DNA of 64,000 nt from Polytrichum commune (lineage: Eukaryota; Streptophyta; Polytrichopsida; Polytrichales; Polytrichaceae). This document shows, in pieces, positions 11,801 through 20,709 of this stretch. A program made the position numbers and the translations under genes. How positions within the stretch are numbered: the stretch's first letter is position 1; every line of letters starts with the position of its first letter. The stretch spans positions 24,634,527 to 24,698,526 of the forward strand of contig OX485808.1 of the NCBI GenBank assembly GCA_950295325.1, in the 5' to 3' direction. The notes beneath the pieces are model-generated. The model saw nothing but the letters and a program-made list of their open reading frames with translations. It was not told the origin of the DNA and did not search any database.

Positions 11801-14240
11801 TTGGACAAACCACTTGACCAAAAATAATAAGGGATGTGCACTTGTGGGGACAAAAACATCAAATGACAACAACAGAAGCAACGACATCACAATCATAAAC
11901 TTCAAATGCTTGTATTCCATACCACTAAATTTTTGTAGTTTTGTGATCTAGTGTACATCATATTGGCGGTTGGGATTGTCCAAAACTCATGCATAAATTT
12001 AAATAAATTTAAATTATAGTCTAATCATTATAGATTCAAGAATCAATATAAAATTTGGGGACTTATATGATCGTTTAAAAAGAAAGAAAATATATCATTT
12101 TGACAATGATCAACACATTTGAATGAGCTCCAAAATGTACAAGGGAAATGACCATATACACAATGTGGATCTGCTAACTATTGTCTCATACTACCATCCT
12201 ACTTGGGCGGCTTCAAAGAGAACTTATGATATTTCATAAAATAACATAATTTTATGGAAACTACATTTTAGATAAAGAAGATTGAACAATGCACATATTG
12301 AAAAATGTCAATACTCAAGTCTATCATAATCTATTTTGGAAACAAATCAAGTATTTGATTCTTAAATTCATAACCACCCAGGTAGGACAATAAATTTGTG
12401 TGATTCATATCCTACAAGAATTGGGTGTACACTACAAAGTGCTAAAAGTCATACAACATAGGGACAACATTCTAAGAGTGTAAGACATGTGCATCAACAA
12501 GGGTTGCTTACCCAAAACCTCCTCTCATTGTTGCAGTTGTGGTTTGTGGCCACCTTCAATCTAAGAACTCCAATTTCTTGTGTATACACTCAATGATGTA
12601 ATTATATTTTAGGAATGGAATTGACTTGGTTTAATCTCTATCTTAATGGTGCAATGAATGGAATGGTGACAAAAAGATTATATACATTCTAATGCATCAT
12701 CAAAAGCAACCTTGACTCAAAAGCGATATCTACATGTTGACTTAATTTTTTTTGAAACTTAGATATTGATGGCAAAGATTTCCACTATCAGCATATTTTC
12801 CTTACCAGTCTGGCTATGGTTACACCTATAGGCTACACTTTGGAAATTCACAACGTGTTCATTTGGTATTCAAATATTGCACATTGGGATGCGTTGAGGT
12901 CCCGTTTCAATTCCTAACATGATCATATATTTATATGTTCTTCTTTCAATATTAGGAACTATGTTTAGGTCGTTGCTTAATAGGATGATTGTAGACTTGT
13001 TTCTACGTAGTGTTCATTATGTTTAAGGGAAAATGCCTCTTACAATTCATCTCCCATGCTATGATCTTGAAGTTCTTTCCTAGTGGTGGGCATCGGGTTA
13101 TTGGCATTACGAATGGACACTTTATTCACGCCGGCCCCTACCCCAGGGACCGGAGTTTCTATCTATCTATCTATCTATCTTCTTTCCTAGTGCTTTCATT
13201 TTAGGTGAAATTGGTGGGTCCATATCAAAGAGCAAGACATTTGCGAATCCTCACATTGCGAAATCCACTAAGTATTGTATGCTAGTCGTATACATTCTTT
13301 ATTACCATTGTTAATATATTGATGTGTATTCTTACCATACGTTCAAGTAACCGAGGGCAAGATTTTGCTCAAGATATTTGTTTCTCGAGACTTAGATGAG
13401 TTACTTAGCATCCTATTTCACATATCCAGAACTTTAGGCATGTGAGTTTGTACATATAATGTAATATCAACACTTTAGACATTTGTTGAAAATGTTGAAA
13501 TCTTGGGCACAATGAACATGTGGATTCATAGTGTGTGAATTGATTCAAGACAAGTTTGCTAGTATCTTATATGTACTTATTAGATGGCACATATTGCCTG
13601 AGAATTACAATGTTTTGCACATTGTATGGGTCCCGAGGGTAAGTAGGCTTACTTTGGTTACTCATCTTAAATGGACACCTATATGTGAATGATGCATCGT
13701 GAGGCGTGGATCTAAGAACATACACCAAAAGACATGCACTTAAAAGTGATTGGGCTACACATTCAAAATTTGTTAACTATTCTAGACTTTATTGTCAACA
13801 AAGATGGGAGGGGGTGATTATGTAACTGACTTACGGCATGATGACCACTGTCACCTTGGAGAATTCATATCAGTTCCAATCCATACTCCGAATTTTTATG
13901 TGATCGAAACTGACTTCTCCATCCACATTCGCACATCAACCAAAATCAAGAGTTCATAAATTGAAGTAGTGTTTCATAGAAAAAAAATACCACTTACGAT
14001 CCGTCTACCCTCCAAACTTGTCACTCATTGTCCTCAAAATTAGGCTAAGTTAATAGCTTCTTCTAAAGTGTCTTCAAGTATTCAAGATGAGCTTCCTCAA
14101 AAGACTCATTCCGAAACTAAACAATAAATAGAGTACGCTTAAACGTGAACCACGTGTGCCCTAAGTAATATGTACACATATACTAAGAAGCTACAGTAAG
14201 TTGACCGCCTTTCCAGTCACCATTGGTAAGAATGGTGGAC
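8801..14240. other. Intergenic AT-rich region
   Basis: I see no supportable gene. Frames are short and without domains. Small features are three CATTGTTGAGC direct repeats at about 10498-10560 and a TCTA microsatellite near 13158. Segments such as 10600-10730 and 13640-13780 look like degenerate copies of the dispersed families found further right. Confidence 0.55.
13158..13180. repeat. (TCTA)n microsatellite
   Basis: About six TCTA/ATCT tetranucleotide units in a row. Confidence 0.85.
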
Positions 14241-14244
14241 CCCA

Positions 14245-14288
14245 GTGGGCCCCATGCTAAGAACAAAGACATCTAGCCCCTGGCCCAT
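14245..14288 (+). promoter_or_regulatory. TCP-type and GGCCCAT motifs upstream of the CBM20 gene
   Basis: GTGGGCCC at 14245-14252 fits the class II TCP consensus GTGGGNCC. GGCCCAT at 14282-14288 matches the UP1/Site II-type core common in plant housekeeping promoters. They lie 300-340 bp before the start codon. Function is inferred from position and motif only. Confidence 0.3.
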
Positions 14289-14585
14289 CGTTCGGCTTCG
14301 ATCGCTCCCAACACTTGGCCAAATCGGACGAAGACTTCATCAGATTTCGATCCATATTGTGATTCGGAAGCCGTGGTGGTTGGTTGCATTCAGATATTTT
14401 GCTCCTGGCCGCTCGAAGAGTTATTAATCGGCGAACATAGTGGAAGCAAAGGTGGCGGAAGAATCGTTTCGAAGAATCTTGAACAAGCGGAGAGAGGAGG
14501 GGAGGTGCCAAATCGCATCAACACAAACAGCGAGAAAGGCTTTCTTGCTTGCGTTTGAGGAGGAAGTGGGAAACGGAAGAGAGAA

Positions 14586-14798
14586 ATGCAGGCCGTTGTG
14601 GCGGGCAGGTTCTTCGGCCCGCAGAATGTTACGTGCATGCAGCAGCGCAAGGGTTCGGGGCGGGAGATCGTCAATGGTGTGCATACTTTGAGGTTCAATG
14701 GTGGCAACAAGCGCTTCTTCGTATCCGGTGATCTGCGGTTGGCGAGAGCCTCCTCCTCCGAAGACTCTCGTCAGCACAGGATATTGGCATTTTCTGAG
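14586..14798 (+). CDS. CBM20 gene exon 1 (transit peptide)
   Basis: The ATG at 14586 is the first after an in-frame TGA just upstream. The exon has 71 codons and ends FSE before the donor GAG|GTGGCT. Continuing past this donor meets a TAA at about 14820, so a splice is required. A stronger-looking donor, GTGAGT near 14827, lies after that stop and cannot be used in this frame. The sequence is Arg/Ser-rich, as in stromal transit peptides. Confidence 0.7.
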
Positions 14799-17700
14799 GT
14801 GGCTCATCGACCTTCGCCCTAAATTATGTGAGTTTGATGTGATGTGTTGGGATGGGATCGGATGTATGCATGTGTAGAAGTTCGTATACCATGGAGTTAT
14901 CATCCCACCGTCTGCATTTTGTGCATTTTGTGCATTTTGGGGTGAAGAATTCTTCTGATTGCCACAGAAGAAGGGTTGAAGGCGTGAGCTGGAACAAGGT
15001 AACTCTCAAATAAAGAGGCAGTGATTACGGGAATCTATCCTCTGTTTTGGAATCAACTCGGGTTATTGAGATTTAAACAACAGCAGCAATGGATGAAGCA
15101 TAATATGTGCTTCGATAGTAATGCATATTTGGAATCCTGAGTTTAAATTCTAGATGTGCATCGAGTGTATGTGTTCGCCTTAAATTATATGAATTTGAGT
15201 GATGTGTTGGGATTGGTTGCATGTATGTGTAGATCGTTTGACGTGCAGCCTTGCCTGCCCTACCTTCGGCATTTTTGCATTTTGTGCAATTGTAGTGAAT
15301 TTGGAGATATTTTTGGTGTGTAGAATTCTTCTGAGGTCTTCAGCTTCTTGTTTCGTACATAATAAGTGCATCACACAGTACTGCATACTTGGAACCCCGA
15401 GTGTACATTTCACTCTGAACAGATGTGTATCGAGCGTATGTGTTGTGCCCTGGTTTGTCAAATCAAATGACTTTGGGTATTGAGATTTGAACATCAGCAA
15501 CAGACGTAACATCATAACTGCAAAATACTGATGCATATTTGAAAGCGTGACTGTCAATTTAACCTTGAATAGATGTGTATCGAGCAAGTGTGCAGGAAGG
15601 TGTAATCCACTTTTTTCCCTCTATTTATTGAGTCAAATGATTCTGGGTATTGAGATTTGAATAACCGCAGCAGATATAATATAAGTGCGGCAAAAAATTA
15701 TGCAATTTGAAATTGTGAATGTAAAAGTCACCCTGAAGAGATATGTATTGATTGATCGTGAGTGCAGGAAGGCGTAATGTGTGTTCATCCCTCTGTTTTT
15801 GAGTCCAACAGTTTTGAGTATAGAATTGAACAACAGCAACAAACTAAACAATATAAGTGCATTGAACGTGATGCATTTTTGAAAGCCTGAGTGTAAATTT
15901 ACCCTGAACTTATGTGTATTGAGTGTGCGCACTTGCAGGAAGGCGGAAGGCCTCTGTGTTTTTATATTGAAGGATTTTAATTGCTGAGACTTGATCAACA
16001 GCAATGGATGTAACATAAGTGCATCAAACACAATGTATATTTGGAAGAAAGCCTGAGTGCAAACTTCACTCTGAACAGTTATGTATCAATTGAGTGTGTG
16101 TGCAGGAAGGCTTAACCGTGGAGGAGGATCTTGTGACAGCAGAAGGAAGCGTGCCAGAAGAGCAGACAGAAACTATTCCCCAAGGTATGCAATGTAACTT
16201 CTGTGACCCTATTGCTTTTGTTGACGATGCAGATCGTTATGGGTATATTATCTATGGAAAACTCGAAATGGAAAATGGGAATTGGAAAAATCTAGGAGGC
16301 TTGTGCTGGTTGAGTTCTTACATATGAAGGGTCGGCCAAAATGAGATAAAGCAGGAAATGTGGGCAATTTCTTGTCTGTTCCAAATTGTCATATTTTGAA
16401 AGCACATGCATGGACCAACAGCATTCTCCCATTCACTCTCTTCTCACATTTCTGGAAGAGGCTGATCAATGCACAGGTTTGACAGTAGTTTTTACTGTCA
16501 AATCTGTGACATGAACCAGGAAATATGGCAATTTCCTGTATATTGCAAATTGTCATAGTGTAAAAGCATATGCCTGGACCTACAACATGCTCCGGTATAC
16601 TCTCCTCACATTTCTGGAAGAGGTTGATTAATGCGCAGGTTTGGCAGTAGGTTTTGAAGTAAGAAATGTGGCCAATTTTCTGTATCTTGTATCTGTCATA
16701 ATGTATAAGAAATTCATGGATGGACAACATTCTCCCATTTACTCTTTCTTATATTTCTGGAAGAGGCTGATCAATATAAAAGTTTGACAGTAGGTTTCAG
16801 TGCCATATCTGTGAATTGATGCAGGAAATGTTGTCAACTTCCTCTATGTCGTACTTTGTCTTAATGTCAGAGTAGTGTACATGTGTGGAAGAGGCCGAGT
16901 AAGGCAAGGTTTGAGGGTAGATTTTACTGCCAAATCTGCGAATAGAAGCAGGAAAAGTAGGCAATTTCCTGTATATTGTGAATTGTCAGAATGCCCCTGT
17001 TCTAAACTTTTACGGTCATGATGTTGTGTGTGAGATGACCAAAGTTCATGTGTGTCCTCCCCAACTTTTTGAGGTTCACCCATGTATATCTATTTTTTAC
17101 CTGTTGTGGGTAGCCTCAGGTCCTACAGTGAAGGTGAAGTTTGAGCTGCACAAGGAGTGCCACTATGGGCAACAGTTCAATGTCGTTGGTGCTGACCCTC
17201 AACTTGGTGACTGGGAGCCAAGTGCAGCCCTGCCTTTGAATTGGACTGAAGGTCATGTGTGGACCACTGAAGTGGTGAGTTGTGACCGTCACAGTGTTGA
17301 GATTTATGCGCTAGACACAGAAAATTAAAACACCAAAACTAAATTAAATAACAAAGCATTTACTTCACAGTCCTTTGGGAGACCAAAGTCCCCCTTTATA
17401 CCAGAGCTCAAGTTGAGAGCTTAAATGTGCACTTTTGGTGAGTTTGATACCTGGAGTTGACATGCTCATCCAAGGCTCAATCTATTAGGAGCTTGACCAA
17501 TCCTCAAGCCCTCGATAGTTTGAGCAAGTGTGAAGTGGCCATGCTAAAGTTGAGATGTGAAGGGGTTTTTGATACTAAACAAGGGAGCATTCATGACAAG
17601 CAAAAGAATGCTTGAAAGCCAGTCGGCTTGGGGCCCACAAATTGAGAGCTTGAGCTCTTGACATGCCGAAGCTTAGGAGTTTGACCAAGAGCTTGTCATA

Positions 17701-19933
17701 AGTGTTTCACATGGGATCTATTAAGGTGCCAATCAAATGTTGTAAGCCCAGTAAAAAGTTCAAGCTCTTAAGTTGAAGGCTCAAGTGTAAAGTGGACTTG
17801 AGTGAACAAGCATGCGTAAAAGGCTCCTTCCCATCAATGAGAAGGCTCCCTTCTTTGAGCTCTCAATCTTCAAGCTCTCAAACTCTCTAGTGCGAAGGGG
17901 GCCTTCGATATCAGGGCATCTGTGGTGCTTTGCTATTATAATGAATGGCAGTTTGTGAATTACATGCAGAGAATTTTGGCTTGGTTGAGTGCTACAAATC
18001 TAAGGCATCCTCAAGTGTTGTTGCTAGGCAGTGGTCTGTTTCAGATGTCTACATGTGATCTGTATGAATTAGACACTCAGAAGTTCGGTTTTGATACTAT
18101 GTGATGGCATGCATGTCACTTTCTAACTTTGCCAAGAACCTTGAACAGATAGTGATCAGAGAACATACATATGCAACAGTTGTTATTTTGTATGTTGATA
18201 TCAAGGTATTTCTGATACTTCTACATAAATGTAGTATTACCTGTAGATAGAAACAATCGTAAATAAGTGATGGTATGGATAACGTTGAACAACAATGCTG
18301 TCCATGAACACAGTTGCATGTGTACATTCAGGTGTAAGGCATATTATGTCTAAAAAAGCTATTGGCTTCGATTATTCACAGAAGATGTAATTCAGTAGAG
18401 GTCAAAAGCAGATAGGGTCTGCTGAAAACCACATTCACTTCCTTGATCTTTAACATACAAATAGATCAGCGACAATGTAAGCTGTTTCCACTTTATCCCC
18501 AACGAGTGTGTGACAATGCTTTCAGTTGTCTTTGATTTGGTGGATTTGCCAGGCTCTTGACAGTAGAGTTATACTTCAATGGGAATTTTTTTTGGGAGTT
18601 GGTCCCCATGATTTTGCACTGGCTGTTTTGCATACAAAATCAACAATATTTCCACTTGTGGTGTATGCTTGGAGGTAGTGTTTGAATTTGAATGAAGAGC
18701 AACCTATTTAGGTTCATTGAGGGCCAAACTCCTTATAGCACCTCTTGGCATGCCAACATGAGTTTGACCCTCAATGGACCAATCAAGAATGTTCTTCTTT
18801 CAACCCTCCACACTACCTCCAAGCATGAGCCCAAAACATCCTGAACATGGAAGGTGTTGTATGCAAAACAACTGACTCCCGACCAGAATTCATGTTGGTG
18901 GTTTTGGTTTCTGTGTTGAACTTGAGAATAACATGGCCTCTGTGTTTGTGTGCAGGATCTTCCTGAAGGCAAGAAGATTGAATTTAAATATATATTAATC
19001 AGCGACAGTGACGTTGCAGCTGAATGGCAACCAGGACCCAATTATGTTTTAGAGACAGTGCCTGGACACCATTCTCTGCTAGTGTCTGAACCATGGGAGA
19101 AGCCGCTACAATCGGAGACAACAACAAATGACTCTCTGATAGAGCCTGCTGATGAAGATGAAGTTGAAGTTTCTGAAGATGAGAAGAAATCTGTTGCCAA
19201 TGATGAAGAAGAGGAAGTAAGTTCTCCACTTGATGCCGTGGCTGATGCTGCAGCCTCTGCCACTGTGGGTGCACTCAATGCAAGTGTTAAAGCCGCAACA
19301 GCTCTTGAGGAAGGGATAGCTGCTACACCTCTGAGAGATATTCTTAGCAAAGAAAGTAATGAGAATGAAAACGTAGTTTCCAGGGACGAAGAGGGAATTC
19401 CAACTGCAACTGCTGTTGAAATTCCTGTCATTGACGCAGCCCTTGCTTCGACTGCTGAGGAGGTGAGAGGAGAGAGCAAAGAGACGGAAGAGACAACCTC
19501 CAATGATGCGTCAACTGCTGTTGAGATTCCTGCCATTGATGCAGCCCTTTCTGCAACTGCTGAGGAGGTGAGAGGAGAGATCCAAGAGACGGAGGAGACA
19601 ACCTCCTATGATGAGTTAACTGCTGTTGGAATTCCTGTCATTGACACAGCCCTTCCTGCGACTGCTGAGGAGGTGAGAGGAGAGAGCAAAGAGACGGAAG
19701 AGACAACCTCCAAGGATGCGGCAACTGCTGTTGAAATTCCTGTCATTGACGCAGCCCTTGCTCCAACTGCTGAGGAGATGAGAGGAGTGAGCACAGAGAT
19801 GGAGGAGACGACCTCCAATGATGCGCCAACTGCTGTTGAAATTCCTGTCAATCACGCAGCCCTTGCTGCGACTGCTGAGGAGGTGAGAGAAGAGAGCAAA
19901 GAGACGGAAGAGACGACCTCCAATGATGCATAG
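14586..19933 (+). CDS. Plastid-type CBM20 (starch-binding) protein, split gene
   Basis: Proposed exons: 14586-14798, 16106-16184, 17120-17274 and 18956-19933. All junctions are GT-AG and phases agree (0, 1, 0), giving about 474 residues. Residues 1-71 look like a chloroplast transit peptide: basic, Ser-rich and poor in acidic residues at the start. Residues 98-196 form a CBM20 fold, with LGDWEPSAALPL, GHVWTTEV, IEFKYI and AEWQPGPN. W129, W145, K160, W173 and N178 are at positions expected for starch binding. The remainder is acidic and ends in five 35-residue repeats (301-474). The best family match I recall is the small plant group of plastid proteins with one CBM20 and no catalytic domain, such as Arabidopsis At5g01260. 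A role in binding starch or glucan is inferred. Other CBM20 proteins (DPE2, GWD3) are excluded because no catalytic domain follows. The last exon may be partly spliced to a fifth exon (see 20587-20709). Confidence 0.8.
14830..16113 (+). repeat. Tandem duplications filling intron 1
   Basis: Two layers are visible. About 130 bases at 14815-14950 recur at 15177-15300, sharing AAATTATGTGAGTTT-like and GTGATGTGTTGGGAT blocks. A unit of about 170 bases then repeats up to exon 2, with the common blocks GGGTATTGAGATTTGA, CAGCAACAGA, ATGCATATTTGAAAGC, GATGTGTATCGAG and TGCAGGAAGG. TGCAGGAAGG occurs at 15591, 15763, 15934 and 16101, spaced 172, 171 and 167. The last one is the exon-2 acceptor. Confidence 0.88.
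16106..16184 (+). CDS. CBM20 gene exon 2
   Basis: 79 bases between TGTGTGTGCAG|GAAGGC and CCCCAAG|GTATGC. It codes for an acidic linker, starting EGLTVEEDLVTAEG and ending TETIPQ plus the first base of a Gly codon. Phase 0 in and phase 1 out join exactly to exons 1 and 3. The linker separates the transit peptide from the carbohydrate-binding domain. Confidence 0.75.
16330..17000 (+). repeat. Tandem repeats in intron 2
   Basis: At least four diverged units of about 130-160 bases. Markers are CATTTCTGGAAGAGGCTGAT (near 16448, 16610, 16753 and, degenerate, 16884), GCAGGAAATGTGG-like and CTGTATATTG blocks. They are unrelated by eye to the intron 1 units. Opposite-strand open frames here are products of the repeat. 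Confidence 0.8.
17120..17274 (+). CDS. CBM20 gene exon 3 (first half of CBM20)
   Basis: Runs from TAGCCTCAG|GTCCTACAG to GAAGTG|GTGAGT, both good consensus sites. It codes for PTVKVKFELHKECHYGQQ and continues to GHVWTTEV, the N-terminal strands of the CBM20 beta-sandwich with the conserved LGDW motif. Confidence 0.88.
17275..18955 (+). other. CBM20 gene intron 3
   Basis: A 1.68-kb GT-AG intron. Its 3' end is pyrimidine-poor but has GTGTTTGTGTGCAG. It contains several TTGAGAGCTTGAGCTC-like direct repeats around 17410-17890 and a palindromic foldback element at 18576-18893. No coding exon is apparent inside it. Confidence 0.7.
18576..18893. mobile_element. Foldback MITE, family D copy 1, in intron 3
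   Basis: The two halves are reverse complements over about 140-150 bases, with a loop of about 25 bases (around TAGCACCTCTTGGCATGCC). The arms include TTTTGCATACAAAATC on the left and TTGTATGCAAAACAAC on the right, and CTTGGAGGTAGTG on the left against CACTACCTCCAAG on the right. A second, interrupted copy lies at 55401-56565. If the pre-mRNA is transcribed through it, it would form a long hairpin. Confidence 0.82.
18956..19933 (+). CDS. CBM20 gene exon 4 (end of CBM20, acidic repeats)
   Basis: Begins after GTGTGCAG with DLPEGKKIEFKYI, completes the CBM20 domain at about PWEKPL, then becomes acidic (EEEE tracts) and ends at TAG 19931-19933. In-frame sequences GAA|GTAAGT at 19216/19217 and GAG|GTGAGA at 19462/19463, 19567/19568, 19672/19673 and 19882/19883 resemble 5' splice sites, so this exon may have several alternative ends. 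The simple reading to TAG is supported by AATAAA at 20018-20023. Confidence 0.78.
   Translation, partial: DLPEGKKIEFKYILISDSDVAAEWQPGPNYVLETVPGHHSLLVSEPWEKPLQSETTTNDSLIEPADEDEVEVSEDEKKSVANDEEEEVSSPLDAVADAAASATVGALNASVKAATALEEGIAATPLRDILSKESNENENVVSRDEEGIPTATAVEIPVIDAALASTAEEVRGESKETEETTSNDASTAVEIPAIDAALSATAEEVRGEIQETEETTSYDELTAVGIPVIDTALPATAEEVRGESKETEETTSKDAATAVEIPVIDAALAPTAEEMRGVSTEMEETTSNDAPTAVEIPVNHAALAATAEEVREESKETEETTSNDA
19409..19930 (+). repeat. Five 105-bp coding repeats in exon 4
   Basis: Units start at 19409, 19514, 19619, 19724 and 19829. Each is 105 bases except the last (102), because the stop codon replaces the final residue. Each codes for 35 residues beginning TAVEIPVIDAAL and containing TAEEVRGESKETEETTS. 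They differ at few positions, so the expansion is recent. Repeat length is a multiple of three, so copy number can change without a frameshift. Confidence 0.95.
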
Positions 19934-20017
19934 AGGTGATCCATGCTTGATAAGGTGGAAGAGTTTTTCTGAACGTTGGGTTTATACATCAGAGGACATT
20001 CTTGTGGTTCTGATTGT

Positions 20018-20023
20018 AATAAA
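20018..20023 (+). terminator. Candidate polyadenylation signal AATAAA
   Basis: AATAAA lies 85 bases after the TAG of exon 4, a normal distance for a plant near-upstream element. It supports a transcript ending in exon 4. Confidence 0.45.
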
Positions 20024-20586
20024 CAGCATCGAGCAGTTTTGATCTAAGAATCTCATTTAGATGTCATACCCCACTAAATGTGTCCTTTGAATTTATCAAG
20101 GACCCTCATAGGCTTTCTCCAGGTTACAGCTATCAATCAAAACTGAGCCATTCGCAAACCACATAGATCACAGAGTTTGCAATTATGCAATTTTAATGAA
20201 CACTTCCGAGTGTTCATTGACTGAGTTTTATTACACCTGTTCAATGTATAATTTTGAATCGGAAGGTATTCCCTTAGATTGCAGAAAGTGGCATGAACTA
20301 CTTGTATATATTCCTCGTTTTTGAAAATTATCTTTAATTCCATAGTTAAGTGTTTCTGCTGTTCGTATGAAGACTTTTCCCCATTCTTATTGCATCCAAG
20401 TGATGTATTTCTTTCTTCCATCAGAGTTGCTTCAAGTAGTACTTTTGATAATCTCTTCATGTAGTGGTGACATTTTGGGCAACTGCATGAATATGGTCCA
20501 TATACTGATTAATTCCACCTGCAGGATCTGAAACTGGGTTGAAATGTGTGGATTGGCTTATCATTGCATGATATTGTTGTCAGCAG

Positions 20587-20709
20587 GTAAGTGACAAAGG
20601 CGTACCATCTGCTTCATCAACTGGGGAAGAACAGAATCAATTATCGCCTGTGAATCCCTTCCAAAAAGATATAGAGTGGTTGACGAAGATTCTCTTTGGT
20701 AGCAATTGA
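20587..20709 (+). CDS. Candidate alternative last exon of the CBM20 gene
   Basis: After TTGTTGTCAGCAG an open frame of 40 codons runs to TGA at 20707-20709. It starts VSDKGVPSASSTGEEQ and ends PFQKDIEWLTKILFGSN, an acidic/Ser-rich linker followed by a likely amphipathic helix. Its phase (0) matches the donor-like GTs in exon 4. A helix of this kind at the C-terminus would suit the family, but I cannot verify conservation. Using the donor at 19883 gives about 498 residues; using that at 19217 gives about 276 and removes all the repeats. The alternative is that it is a chance open frame in the 3' flank. Confidence 0.45.
   Translation, partial: VSDKGVPSASSTGEEQNQLSPVNPFQKDIEWLTKILFGSN

Noticed and set aside
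14827-14832. GTGAGT as the donor of CBM20 exon 1
   Set aside because: It lies after an in-frame TAA at about 14820; the GT at 14799 joins in phase with exon 2.
15180-16031. Minus-strand open frames of about 130 codons in intron 1
   Set aside because: Their internal similarity comes from the ~170-bp tandem repeat; no protein family is recognised.
19042-19851. Minus-strand open frames up to 164 codons over exon 4
   Set aside because: They are the reverse reading of the 105-bp coding repeats and the acidic tract.
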